From Diplonema japonicum (taxonomy: Eukaryota; Euglenozoa; Diplonemea; Diplonemida; Diplonemidae), in contig OZ025650.1 of NCBI GenBank assembly GCA_964019335.1, positions 931,948 to 995,947 on the forward strand: a DNA stretch of 64,000 bases, read 5' to 3'. Below the pieces are notes generated by a model. The model saw only the letters and a list, made by a program, of their open reading frames with translations. It was not told where the DNA came from and ran no database searches. The translations under genes were made by a program, and so were the position numbers. Of this stretch, positions 39,213 to 49,356 are shown piece by piece (within the stretch, counting starts at the first letter, position 1; each line of letters starts with the position of its first letter).

Positions 39213-39812
39213 ATGGAGTCAATACTACCGCCAGTGCCAGGCAACAACTTCCACAATGTCCGTTCAGAGGGGAGACTAGCACGGAGCACGTTGAAGGACA
39301 GAGATAAGCGGATGAAAGCAGCTATGAATAACAAGGTAGGAAAGAAAGGCAGAGACAAGAACGTGGGGCAGCTGCGGCAAGGCAGTGGGTGGATTGATGA
39401 AACAGAGCGGCTCCGAGCTGACAGTGGCGCAGAAGTGCAGAGAGTGGACAGGATGCTGAAGGCAAAGAGACAAGCAAAGTGGGACTATCACAGGTCAATG
39501 AACCAGAACAGGGAGAAAGAAAGGTGGGACAGAATAAACAATGGCAGAGACAAAGTGGCAGAAACGTTGATGCTCGTAGCAGGCACGGACAAACGAAACC
39601 AATCTTCTGTGCGGTACAACCTCATCAACCATGTCTACACAGACAGCAGGTCGGCAGCAGAGGCAACCTACCGCGACGACTGCACCAAATACTTGGCAAC
39701 TTGTAGAACCAAGGAGCTTACTCACCGCAACAACTTGTCAGGCTACAACATACTAACAGGTGAATCTTCGAGGCAGATCGAACCACCGTCCAAACCACAA
39801 AGACCGCAATAG
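39213..39812 (+). CDS. basic helical hypothetical, possibly axonemal
   Basis: 199 aa starting MESILPPVPGNNFHNVRSEG after an acceptor-like CACCCAG. The central part is a charged helix (VDRMLKAKRQAKWDYHRSMN) and the end has YNILTGE followed by a Pro-rich tail. Short ITGE-type motifs and long charged helices are common in axonemal inner-junction and microtubule-lumen proteins, so a flagellar role is plausible but unproven. No named family recognised. Confidence 0.55.
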   Translation: MESILPPVPGNNFHNVRSEGRLARSTLKDRDKRMKAAMNNKVGKKGRDKNVGQLRQGSGWIDETERLRADSGAEVQRVDRMLKAKRQAKWDYHRSMNQNREKERWDRINNGRDKVAETLMLVAGTDKRNQSSVRYNLINHVYTDSRSAAEATYRDDCTKYLATCRTKELTHRNNLSGYNILTGESSRQIEPPSKPQRPQ

Positions 39813-39945
39813 TTTTCTCGAACAGAGATGTGCAAAAATATTTTCTGTGTTTAGCCGTCACTCAGTGTAGTGCAATTAGTATTTCCATGCGAAGGCCCGT
39901 CCTTGTTGCACCTTTCCGTGTTTAACACATTTCAGAATAACAAAG

Positions 39946-40803
39946 ATGAGTGTCGAAGAAGAGCATCAGGTGAAAAAGCGTAAGTACGAGGAGATCGATG
40001 TAGACGTGCCGCACCCAGTGGAGCAAGTAACTGTGGTGGATGCGAGCCAGAGGATGTCAAAGTGGCCGCGAATGAAGACAGTGATGCTGAAGGCTCTTGG
40101 TGTGGAGTTTGAGGAAGTGGTACCAGAGCCAACGGTGACTAAAGGGGAAGCGGTGTATGTGATTGCTAAGGCTCAACACCCCTTTGGAGATGAGGTAGTG
40201 TGCTTAGTGGAGAAAAGCAGAGGGCAAGGGTACGTGTTGATGCCCGAGAAGGCGTTAGCAAAGATAAGAGGGCGTGCGATGGTGACGGCTGTGGGACAGC
40301 AATACTCGAACTGGGCGTCGATGGAGGAGAAGATGGGCATCAAGGTCACGCCTGAATTCAAAGCAAGGATAGGACAGGTAGGCCTGGTACTTGCGAAGGA
40401 ACCGCACCCTAGAGACACCGAAATTCAAGTCGTTGCCCTTCAGATAGCGGAAGGTGGTGTCGTGCTGGTGAAGTCGAGAGCAATCCGAGAGCTCCCAGTG
40501 TCTATTGTGGAAGTTACAGACCCCCTGGCGAGGTACACCCCTTGGGCTAAAATGGCAGAAGCCCTCGGCATCGAAGAACCCAAAGACCCTCCCACCCTTG
40601 CTGCCGGTCAGGCCGGGATCGCAGTGGTATCTACCCGTAACACAGAATACCCCACACAGGCGGAGAAAAAACACTTTAACGAACCCGATACGATAGTTGT
40701 CGCCGTAGAGCTGCTTAGCGGTATGTTGAGAAGGCACCTCACCACCACAGGCGCCGGCAAAGTGATGCTCGATAAGCGAGGCTTGAAGTACGTGAAGTAT
40801 TAG
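39946..40803 (+). CDS. protein with three internal 70-aa repeats
   Basis: 285 aa. After a charged N-terminus the protein consists of three diverged repeats of about 70-80 residues, starting near residues 38, 124 and 202: W-P-R-M-K-T-V-M-L-K-A-L-G-V, W-A-S-M-E-E-K-M-G-I and W-A-K-M-A-E-A-L-G-I. Each then has a G-x-A/V-x-V/L-V strand, an H-P-x-x-x-E-V/I-x-x-V-A/C block and a closing strand. Each unit looks like a helix followed by a small beta barrel. Not a repeat family I can name. The start is 10 nt after TTTCAG. Confidence 0.65.
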   Translation: MSVEEEHQVKKRKYEEIDVDVPHPVEQVTVVDASQRMSKWPRMKTVMLKALGVEFEEVVPEPTVTKGEAVYVIAKAQHPFGDEVVCLVEKSRGQGYVLMPEKALAKIRGRAMVTAVGQQYSNWASMEEKMGIKVTPEFKARIGQVGLVLAKEPHPRDTEIQVVALQIAEGGVVLVKSRAIRELPVSIVEVTDPLARYTPWAKMAEALGIEEPKDPPTLAAGQAGIAVVSTRNTEYPTQAEKKHFNEPDTIVVAVELLSGMLRRHLTTTGAGKVMLDKRGLKYVKY

Positions 40804-40921
40804 CGTCCGAAAAGAACTAAATATGAGCTATTCCTTGGCTTATTTCAGCTCTTTACAAATAATGTAGAGGAGAGTGTTCACATACAAGTCTTTTGTTCTT
40901 GTTGCAGTCTCACAGGTTGGG

Positions 40922-43458
40922 ATGGAATGGATGGAAAGTGACCGGAAGACGACTTCCAGGGGCTACGGTGGGTTCATACTAGGATGTGTCGTGTCGGGGT
41001 TCGCCGCACTGCTTCTCTATGTACGGTTAGTATCAGAAATGAGGAAAATGAGCATCATCAACGATGCGCTGATGGCGCGGCTTGCAGAAGCGGACATGGA
41101 GATCCCTGCGAACCCCGCCGTGCCGCAGGCTGCCGAAGGAGCTGAAACGTACATTTTTCTGGGACTAATAACAAGTCTATTATTCCTGTCGCTGAGGTTC
41201 TTGCATCGAGAGTACAAGCTGCTTGTCCGGACACGCGGAAAGATATTTGCTGCTTCTAAAAAGGAGGCAGAACGCGAAGGTCAGCAGTATCACCACGACA
41301 GAGCCACGAACAGGAGGCTCATCAAACACTTCATCATGTACAGGCTGGACTACTGGTTTAGTGCCTCGGTGTACAGCAAGCCACTCACCCTCCTCTTCCT
41401 CACCCTTGCACTTATCATAAGCGGTGGTGTCCTCTTCTACCTTGTGAAGCAAGATACTGTTGGGTCCGCCATGTGGAACGCATGGGCCTTTGTCGCAGAC
41501 AGCGGCGCGCATGCAGATGAGATCGAAACCGGTGCCCGTGTGGTAGGACTGATGTTGACCATCGGTGGCATGTTGGTGTTTGCCTTGGTCATCGGTCTCA
41601 TCAGCGATGCCATCAGCGACAAGTTCGACTCCTTGAAAAGGGGAAAGGCCAAGGTGATTGAAACCGACCACACTCTGATCCTCGGGTGGAGTGATAAGAC
41701 CCTGCCTCTCATCCGAGAAATAGCTAACGCAAACGAATCACTCGTGAAGGAGGGCAAGCTGTGTGTGATTGCAGTGCTTGCAGAAGTGGAGAAAGAAACG
41801 ATGGAACAAGAGATCCGCGACTCGAATATCGATTTACGAGGAAGCATGGTGGTGTGTAGGAGGGGCAATCCTACTGTACTGCACGATCTGCAGCATGTTA
41901 GTGCAAGGACAGCGCGGTCTGTTATCGTGTTGTCACCAATCGGGATGTCTGCAGATGAGGCTGACGCCAGGTCGCTGCGTGTAGTGCTGTGTCTGGTAGG
42001 TCTGCAGTACCGCCAGGGACACATCACAGTGGAGATCGCCGACGTGGACAACAGAGACCTTGTGCACATCATTGGCGGCGACCGTGTCGAGACCGTCGTG
42101 GCACACGACTTCATCGGGAGGCTCATCGTTCAGTCATCTAGACAGCCAGGTCTGGCACCCATCCTGGAGCGTGTCTTAGGCTTTGAGGGCAATGAGTTCT
42201 ACATGGAAGAGTGGCCCACTTTGATCGGAAAGACCTTTGCAGAGGCATTATTCTGTTTTGAACATGCTATCCCGCTTGGTGTCAAGTATGGCGACGACGG
42301 TGCCACCTTCCTGAACCCGCCCGACAACTTTGTCATCAAGGAGGGCATGGAGATGATTGTACTTGCTGAAGATGATGACTCGTACACTGTGGCGAAAGGA
42401 CCGTTCGTAAAATACCCGCCCACGAAACATAAGAAGGTGATCTCACCGGTGAAGAGCGTGATGAAGAAAGAGCGCGTTTTGTTCATTGGATGGAGGAGGG
42501 ATCTCTGTGACATGCTTCAAGAGCTGGACGATGCTGTCGGCAAGGGCTCGGTCCTTACTATCTTCAGCACCGTGCCGATACAGGCAAGGTATACACCCGC
42601 TGACTAAATCCACAACATAATACAGAGAGGAGAAGCTGGGCGCCAATGGGAGAACAGGACATCTCACCCTTCGCAACCTGACCCTTGATCATGTCGCAGG
42701 GAATCCCGTGTCGAGGTGTGTTGTGCAAAAACAAAATTGAGCTCACATGCCCACAGGCGGGAGGTGGAAGCGCTTCCAATTGAGAAGTACGATTCGATCT
42801 TTATTCTGGCCGACGAGGAGTTTGAGGTATGACACCATACGCGTTACCATGACACGCAGTCGGACATGGAGGCGGCAGATGGCAGGTCTCTTACTTCGCT
42901 GCTGTTGATCCATGACGTGAGGAATCAGAGACTGAACAAAGGGAGGTACACGAGCTTTGCGGAGCATCTTGGGAACAGTGTAAACAGTGTCACGGGCTCT
43001 CCGTCAAAGAAGAGCGGGAAGAAAAGCAGTGCACTGAATAATTTTGCAGTAGTCTCTGAGGTGATGGACCCCAGGACACGGAGCTTGATCAGCCTTGCGA
43101 AGGTGTCGGACTACGTCATGTCCAATGAGATGGTCAGTGCTGCGTTGGCTATGGTTGCGGAATGCAGGGACGTTAACGCGATCTTGAAAGAACTCCTGTC
43201 TTCGGATGGCAACGAAATCTACGTACGGCCCCTTGAAGACTACGTATCGCCCGGCAGAGAGCTCTCCTTTTGGGATGTCATGAGCATTGTTCGCACGCAC
43301 GGGTCCATTCTAATTGGTATGGTGCCGTGAAGGTGGACTGAAAACAATTCTTTATAGGTTACCGTGCTGGAGACGAACCCATCCTGAACCCCGAGAATAA
43401 ACAAGAACTGCGAAAGTGGATGAAAGGTGAGAAATTAGTGCTCCTTGCTGAGGATTAA
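40922..43458 (+). CDS. CASTOR/POLLUX-type ion channel with RCK domains
   Basis: Five exons: 40922-42588, 42626-42715, 42757-42826, 42860-43316 and 43358-43458; 794 aa. Introns are 37, 41, 33 and 41 nt; each splice restores conserved sequence (for example SRREVEALPIEKYDS and ILIGYRAGDEP). N-terminal membrane helices lead to a pore-like segment with ADSGAHADE, followed by VVGLMLTIGGMLVFALVIGL and the RCK start KVIETDHTLILGWSDK, all diagnostic of CASTOR/POLLUX channels. In land plants these are nuclear-envelope channels that shape nuclear calcium spikes. The location in this protist is unknown. ATG 40922 follows CTCACAG. Confidence 0.9.
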
Positions 43459-44058
43459 ACTTCTTGTTTTAGTGGGTTCGTTGCTAACACTTCTCCCTAT
43501 CACATGATCCCTTTCTTCTTCTTTTATCGATTTATTTTACTCTGAAAAATATGAAAATAATTAAATTTCCCCCATCTTTATTCTTTGAATAGTGTTGTTT
43601 TTGAATTCCTTTTTGGGAAACTGGTGGGCAAAAAAAAAAAAGAAATATTGTAAGCCCTCCCGGAAAAAGGACAATCCCCTTTAAAAGATTTTTTGAATCA
43701 AACAAAAAGAAGCTTGCACCCCTTTTTTAAAAAAGAAAGGGGTAAGAAAGTGTTTTTTTTCTTCTTGCTTTGGGGCTTACGATGATGAATTAAATTACTA
43801 AATAATAACGAGCATATCAATACGTTTTTTTTTTATCCGGGTAAAAATGATCTCCCCTCACCCCTTTCGTGTATGAAAAGCTTCGTTCTTTTCTTGTGTG
43901 TGTTCGAAGACCTCCGATAACACCTTTTTCCCAGTCGTGCCATTGTCATGTTGATTTTTGTGGTGCTTAAGCTACCGTGGGTGGGTTCATGTGGTTTTTG
44001 TTTTTATTTTTGCTTTTTTGGTTTTTAATATTACGCAGCACCGCAGTGAACACCCACA
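43459..44058. other. AT-rich intergenic spacer
   Basis: About 600 nt rich in A and T runs; no gene seen. It ends in TTACGCAG and CCGCAG shortly before the next start codon. Confidence 0.5.
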
Positions 44059-45446
44059 ATGAGTGATCTGAGGAAGCGCAAGCATGGCTCTGATGATGGC
44101 TCCGACGAAGGTGTACTCGTCGACAAGCCTGCGGAAGTTGAGGTCTTCCCCCAGCAGAGCCCCACGGAGAGTGCAGTGGAGCCGACAGAAGATGAAGACG
44201 AACCACTTCCAACAGACCCCCCTCCCACGGCAGAGGAGCCTGAGGAACCACCTGTACCCCAAGAGGAGGTCTCTGCTGAACCATCAGAGGCCCCCACTCC
44301 CGCAGACCCAGAACCCACCAAACCCGAACCAGAAGCACCCGAACCCTTAGAGCTTAAGCAGGAATCGGATCTCAAATCCAGAACACGCAGCAAAACGGCC
44401 CCCGCTGTACGCGAACCTGAACCCATGTCCCCTGCCACCCCCTACACACCTATCGAAGGCGAGGATGGGGAGCTGGCGGACACACTTAGTAAAGTGATGA
44501 TGAAGAAAGTGGTGGACAGGTACCCCATGATGGAGGATGTGTTCCAGAAGCTTATCCCAGTAGGCGAGAAGATCAGTGAGGGCATTGACACAGTGGGGCC
44601 GCACGTTATGAAAGCGTGGGAAAAGGCTCGCATTGTGTTCCAGAATTGCCCTTGGGAGATTATTCTGTCATTTGTGGGGCTTGTGCTGTGCTTCTTTGGG
44701 GGTGCCTTTGTCACTTTAATCGCAGCGGTGGAAGCCTTCCGCTTATGCGGCGGTTCTAGGACAATGCGGCACCTGAGAGAACTATACCGTGATTACGTGC
44801 GAGTGAGGTTGGCTGCAAGGAGGAACCAGTTAAGGAACCCGACTGCGAAGCTGAAGCCTCATGACTATCTAGTTGTGGCTTTCAAGTCAGTGAAGGATCC
44901 CCAGAGGCTCAGCAGCAGCATGTCAGGCGTCTACACGGCTTTGCTTGCAGTGTTCGCCACACTAAGAGTGCAGTTCGCAAGGACTATCACGCTGGGAAGC
45001 TCTATTGGCGACTTCATCAAGGTTCCTGTCATCAAGTATACAAAGCCGAGCCTCGAGCATGTTATTAGGGACCCTGATTACGTCAAGTGGATTCCCACTA
45101 TCACCGAATGGTTGTGCAGAATGGTCGGCGTCTCCATCGCATGGTATGCACAGAGGATGAATGCTGCTCTGCAGTCCTCTCTGCGGGGCGGTCATATGTG
45201 CATCAAACATGCTGGAACGTATTTGCGCAACATGAAATATTTGCCCAGTACGCCACACGATGACATGCTAGAGGCAGGCGCAGGCTATGCTCTCGCGCTG
45301 TTGGGACTTTACTGCCAGTTATGGTGGGGGTATGTTTAAGTAACGCTTACCTAACTAATATTAATAGGTTCAGCGTACCATTCCCTTTGAGCATCATTGT
45401 GCTTCCGTTGTCGATACTTGAGAGTTGTTTGCTTTTCTTCATGTAG
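44059..45446 (+). CDS. hypothetical multipass membrane protein, two exons
   Basis: Exons 44059-45329 and 45368-45446 give 449 aa. The 38-nt intron starts GTATG and ends AATAG; splicing converts a premature YV-stop into a final hydrophobic helix (FSVPFPLSIIVLPLSIL). The N-terminal 140 residues are acidic, Pro/Glu-rich and disordered. Membrane segments lie at about residues 195-225 (IILSFVGLVLCFFGGAFVTL), 295-315, 350-370, 405-424 and the second exon. A conserved-looking juxtamembrane part is MRHLRELYRDYVRVRLAAR. No family recognised. Confidence 0.7.
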
Positions 45447-45539
45447 CTGTAGTTTGTGTATTATTATCATGCTTTGCATGTGTGCGATTTGAATTCGATG
45501 TGATGGACTCTCTCGATCTAACCATCACACAGGAACAAA

Positions 45540-46392
45540 ATGTCGGGGTTGTTGGACTTCTTCATGGGGAAGGAGAGGGAGCAAACGTATGTGGTGGAGG
45601 AGGAGGTATGTCATGGGTTTGTCTAAATTCATTGTTGTGCAGGACTTTAACCGCGTGCAGCACGACAAAGAGTCGATGACCTTAGCTGTCACAGAACTTT
45701 CGAATCAGGGGAAGGTATGGGCCAAACAAGCCGTTTATGCACGGCAGATGTTCGAAGCACAATACGGACCGATATCAGAATATGAATACCAAGAAGCAAT
45801 CAACAGCAGGACCCCACAAGAAATTGCGGTATGGTGGTCACCGGGATAACACTTTGCACAGTGGGAGCAGAAGGCATCGAACGCATTTTGGCCAAAGGTC
45901 GGGTTCGGTGCTCTGGTGGGTGGTGCCTTGGGTGTAAGTTTTGCTCGGGGGCAAGCGAGCATATTAATACGTTCAAGGAAGCAGATTATGGATCAGCATG
46001 GGAAGAAAGCACTGAAGGATCCAGTCGTGCAGACAGCGTCATGGGCAGAAGACACCAAGAAGGTTAATAGGTGGTCACTGGCCATGTTTGGGTTAGGAGC
46101 GTTCGTAGGGGGGAACGTGTCATTTTCGAAGTACTATCCCGTGTACTTGGAAGAGGTAGCTTCTCTTCCCAACAGTCAGATGGCATTAGCTCTCAAGAGG
46201 ATGCATCGACAGTACGAGATCAGCCAGGCAGCGACGCTGAAGCCTGTGCAAATGAACAAAGTAGCAAGCGCTCAGACAGAACTGGACTCCAAGAAGTCAT
46301 ACGAAGAAGCGAGGGTGCCGACGGAATTGGCAGCTGGCCAAGCAATGGCCGCTGGGCTATCAGGTGGTGGATATAAGGCGGGTGGGTCTTAA
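45540..46392 (+). CDS. OCIA-domain-like membrane protein, three exons
   Basis: Exons 45540-45605, 45643-45828 and 45862-46392 give 260 aa; introns are 37 and 33 nt (GTATG...GCAG and GTATG...CACAG) and all junctions are phase 0. Two glycine-rich membrane helices, VGFGALVGGALGVSFARGQ and SLAMFGLGAFVGGNVSFSKY, are followed by YLEEVASLPNSQMALALKR. The second helix and tail resemble the G-Y-F-A-G-K-x-S-Y...L-x-N-S-P segment of OCIA-domain mitochondrial proteins, an inference from memory. A further 33-nt GT-AG segment at 45715-45747 could also be an intron but reads as a plausible helix. The start follows CACACAG. Confidence 0.65.
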
Positions 46393-46432
46393 CAGTATTT
46401 TCTACTATTCCACAGAAATCTTGCTTGCAGTG

Positions 46433-47629
46433 ATGGGGTGGGGTATTGATCCAAAAGAAAAGTTATGGAACGCATGTATCGATGGTGACACAAAGGGATT
46501 GAAGGAGGTGCTAGGTAGCGTTGATATACAAGCTATGAACAGGAGCGGATTGAGTGCCCTGCACCTCGCAGTAAAGCATGGTTGGGTACATATCGTGGAG
46601 CTTTTACTGGAGGCAGAAGCAGACGTCATGTTGTGTGTCAAGGAGAACAGCGCTGATGCCCACCTCGCTGGCTATACCGTTACTCACATTGCAGCGATAC
46701 TCGCGGGTCGTGCCGATTGCCTTTCAGTACTCTTGAAGCACAACCACAGCACCACTGACTGCCGGGGACACAACAGATGGACACCTCTGCACTGCGCGTC
46801 ATTTGCTGGCCGGTATCAGTCTATGAGCCTCCTCCTTGAAGCAGACGCAAACCCAGATACAAAGACCAGCGATGGCAGGACGGCTCTGATGCTCGCTGCT
46901 AGTACAGCCATGCCGCGATCCGTCAGGCTCCTTCAAGGCGCTGCTGCTAATGTTGCGATGCAGGACAATGAGGGTAACACCGCCCTACATCACGCACTCG
47001 AAACCAAAACCATGAAGCTCCTCAACGGGAAGATGCAGTTGCGGGCAGACTGCTATGAGGCAGCCTACCTTCTGGTGCTGGCAGGGTGTGATCCTTCAGT
47101 GCCCTCGAAGCAAGGTGTAACACCCACGGACTATCTTGCACGAAACTGGCATATTTTCTTTGCACTAACGTACAAGTGGCGTAAAAACATTTTGCGTGGC
47201 GGTGCTTTGCCATTCTCAGATGTTAAAGTGCCTAATGTCGTGTCTGGCTTAGGCTTTGAAGAGATTCTTTCTGCTGAGTTCAGCACGCTGCTTGCTTTGG
47301 GAATTGAAAGACAGGACGCCAGCGACCTCAAGGAATGCTTGTACAGTGCTTGGGGTGAAATTGCTAAGCTGCGCAACATGTCTACAGTGTCCGCTTCCCC
47401 AAGGAGGAGGACCAACACCAAACCGTCGCCCCCTCCTGCGGGGGCAAAGCCTCCTACCTGGAAGAAGCCTTTCGTAAATTTCAAAACACATGTGTTGCCT
47501 GTTGCACTTTTGGTACTTGCTTTTTGGCTCGGTTTGATAGTTGAGCGCTATAAAGACAACACTTTGCTGTATTTGGTAACCTTGCTGTTTCCAGACCCCT
47601 TTGCTGCTGGGGTTGTTGTAGATGTTTAG
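46433..47629 (+). CDS. ankyrin-repeat protein with C-terminal membrane anchor
   Basis: 398 aa from the ATG at 46433, two bases after TTGCAG. Residues about 10-230 hold six ankyrin repeats (SGLSALHLAVKHGWVHIVEL, RWTPLHCASFAGRYQSMSLL, GRTALMLAASTAMPRSVRLL and others). A basic Pro-rich linker (SPRRRTNTKPSPPPAGAKPP) leads to one membrane helix near residue 365 (VLPVALLVLAFWLGLIVERY). This layout fits a tail-anchored or palmitoyltransferase-like adaptor without the DHHC domain. Partner unknown. Confidence 0.75.
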   Translation: MGWGIDPKEKLWNACIDGDTKGLKEVLGSVDIQAMNRSGLSALHLAVKHGWVHIVELLLEAEADVMLCVKENSADAHLAGYTVTHIAAILAGRADCLSVLLKHNHSTTDCRGHNRWTPLHCASFAGRYQSMSLLLEADANPDTKTSDGRTALMLAASTAMPRSVRLLQGAAANVAMQDNEGNTALHHALETKTMKLLNGKMQLRADCYEAAYLLVLAGCDPSVPSKQGVTPTDYLARNWHIFFALTYKWRKNILRGGALPFSDVKVPNVVSGLGFEEILSAEFSTLLALGIERQDASDLKECLYSAWGEIAKLRNMSTVSASPRRRTNTKPSPPPAGAKPPTWKKPFVNFKTHVLPVALLVLAFWLGLIVERYKDNTLLYLVTLLFPDPFAAGVVVDV

Positions 47630-47686
47630 TAGTTTTCTGAGTTACAACACATATAGTATTGCACTCCGTCATATTTTCCAGACAAA

Positions 47687-47969
47687 ATGGTACACATGCG
47701 TGACAGAGCAGCGGGGGACCTCAACGAAGTGTTAGGAATAGAGCCAAAAGCACTGAAGACATTGAGTATGGTTAACAGTCCCGATAAAGTTAAAAGGGAA
47801 TCTTTGCACCATGGGAAGACTATTGAGGTATGTACAATCGCATTTTAACCCACCACAGGAGCGGCTGAAGATTACACCAAAACAAAAACGCATCTCTCAT
47901 TTGGGAACAACGAAGGTGAAATTCCATAAAATGGACGATTTAACGAAAAGCGGCTGGGATGGCATCTAA
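47687..47969 (+). CDS. 83-aa two-exon hypothetical protein
   Basis: Exons 47687-47827 (47 codons, MVHMRDRAAGDLNEVLGI...) and 47859-47969 (36 codons plus stop, ERLKITPKQKRISHLGTTKV...). The 31-nt intron starts GTATG, ends CACAG and contains a stop in frame, so both exons are too short to appear as simple ORFs. The acceptor-like TTCCAG five bases before the ATG and the snug fit between neighbours support it. The product is basic and helical and ends KSGWDGI. Function unknown. Confidence 0.65.
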
Positions 47970-48016
47970 TTTTCTGACGCCTAGTGTCTCCAAGTACCGC
48001 ACCATAGAAAACAAAG

Positions 48017-49294
48017 ATGGCAAGGTATACGGTATTAACACCAGCAATGCAAGAGAAAGTACCAGGCGACAGAGACCTGCTTTACGAGGTTTTTCATGAA
48101 AATGAGAAGCAAGGTTTGTGGAAGAGGTTGGCAGGGCGTCTGGATAAGTTACAACAGATGGGCGTGAACATCTTGTCATTGCCGCCTGTAGCTAAAGGCG
48201 CCACTGGAGAGGAGTCTTTTGGTTATGACCCGTGTGACTATTATGACCTAGGCGGGTACGCACAGTGCGGTGTGGTGGGCAGCAGGTGGGGGAATGAAGA
48301 AGACCTCCGCACATTGATACGCGAAGCACGCAATAAGCACATGCACGTCATCTGCGACGTGGTGTTCGTTACAGCTCACTCATCAGGCGCGGAGCCTGCT
48401 TCGAAGTGCTTTAAAAAGTGCCCTACGATACTGCGGGAAGTGGATGACACTCAATACCTCCTTCTCAACCACCAGTTCACACAACAGCAGGTTTTCTGCT
48501 ACTTAGATTATTTAACTTCCGATGTGGGCATCACAGGCGTGAGATGGTGCGGTTCTGACAGAGTTCCACCAAACCTCATCGAACAGTGCCAGAAGGCAGT
48601 CCCGCTTTTACGTGTGCACATCGCATGGCCGCGGTGGGACATCGGGGGCACGCCCGATGGTGCAAATCCGACCTACAAGACAGAAGACACGCAATACGAC
48701 GATGTGCTATCCATTCGAGATTGGAATGCTAAGATATTGCCGTCTTCTATCAGCGTCCTGTTCATGGATTTCGTCTTTTGGTCACTTTTAACAAATGCCT
48801 TAATGACACCTCATGGACAAGCGTGGAAGAAGTTGCTTACATACGACACATCACGCAGTGTGCTGTTCTTGAATTGCTTTGCAACTGCATACGTCAACAA
48901 GAGCAGGGTGTCCCTTCCCGCTATCTTACAGAGCTATGCATATATCATGATGTTGGACAAGGGTCTCGCTCTCATTGACGCAGGCCACAAAGATGTGCCC
49001 TTCGCAGCAGAAATCATAACGCTCCTTTCGAAGCTGAAACGCGGAAAACAGCAGCGGACGACAATCCTTTTTTGCGACGACACCTTATTGCTTTTGTCAC
49101 GCGGTGTCTTCTTCACTTGCATTAATGCAGGCGGTGCAGAGCGCAGCCTTCGATTTAGGTGTGGCAGTACCGACATTCTGGAAGGCATGTGTTTTACTGT
49201 CAACGAAGAAAGATGCGGTACAACTGGCGAGACAAACGGCATAGCGGCAGTATCTGTGCCAGCAGGGGGTGTTGGTATTTGGTGGCACTGTTGA
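48017..49294 (+). CDS. GH13 alpha-amylase-fold protein lacking catalytic residues
   Basis: 425 aa. The N-terminal half follows an alpha-amylase barrel: LLYEVFHENEKQGLWKRLAG, MGVNILSLPPVAKG, SFGYDPCDYYDLG and HVICDVVFVTAH. The three catalytic regions are altered. The nucleophile region G-x-R-x-D reads GVRWC (Cys178 in place of Asp), the acid/base region reads VHIAWPRW with no Glu, and the N-H-D region reads LNCFAT. Glycoside hydrolysis is therefore unlikely; a glycan-binding or regulatory pseudoenzyme is inferred. No signal peptide. Length matches single-domain amylases. Confidence 0.75.
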   Translation: MARYTVLTPAMQEKVPGDRDLLYEVFHENEKQGLWKRLAGRLDKLQQMGVNILSLPPVAKGATGEESFGYDPCDYYDLGGYAQCGVVGSRWGNEEDLRTLIREARNKHMHVICDVVFVTAHSSGAEPASKCFKKCPTILREVDDTQYLLLNHQFTQQQVFCYLDYLTSDVGITGVRWCGSDRVPPNLIEQCQKAVPLLRVHIAWPRWDIGGTPDGANPTYKTEDTQYDDVLSIRDWNAKILPSSISVLFMDFVFWSLLTNALMTPHGQAWKKLLTYDTSRSVLFLNCFATAYVNKSRVSLPAILQSYAYIMMLDKGLALIDAGHKDVPFAAEIITLLSKLKRGKQQRTTILFCDDTLLLLSRGVFFTCINAGGAERSLRFRCGSTDILEGMCFTVNEERCGTTGETNGIAAVSVPAGGVGIWWHC

Positions 49295-49356
49295 TTTACA
49301 CTTGAACTTTTATGTATTTTATTTTATTTCTTATTCTTATGCACAACAGGCATGTC

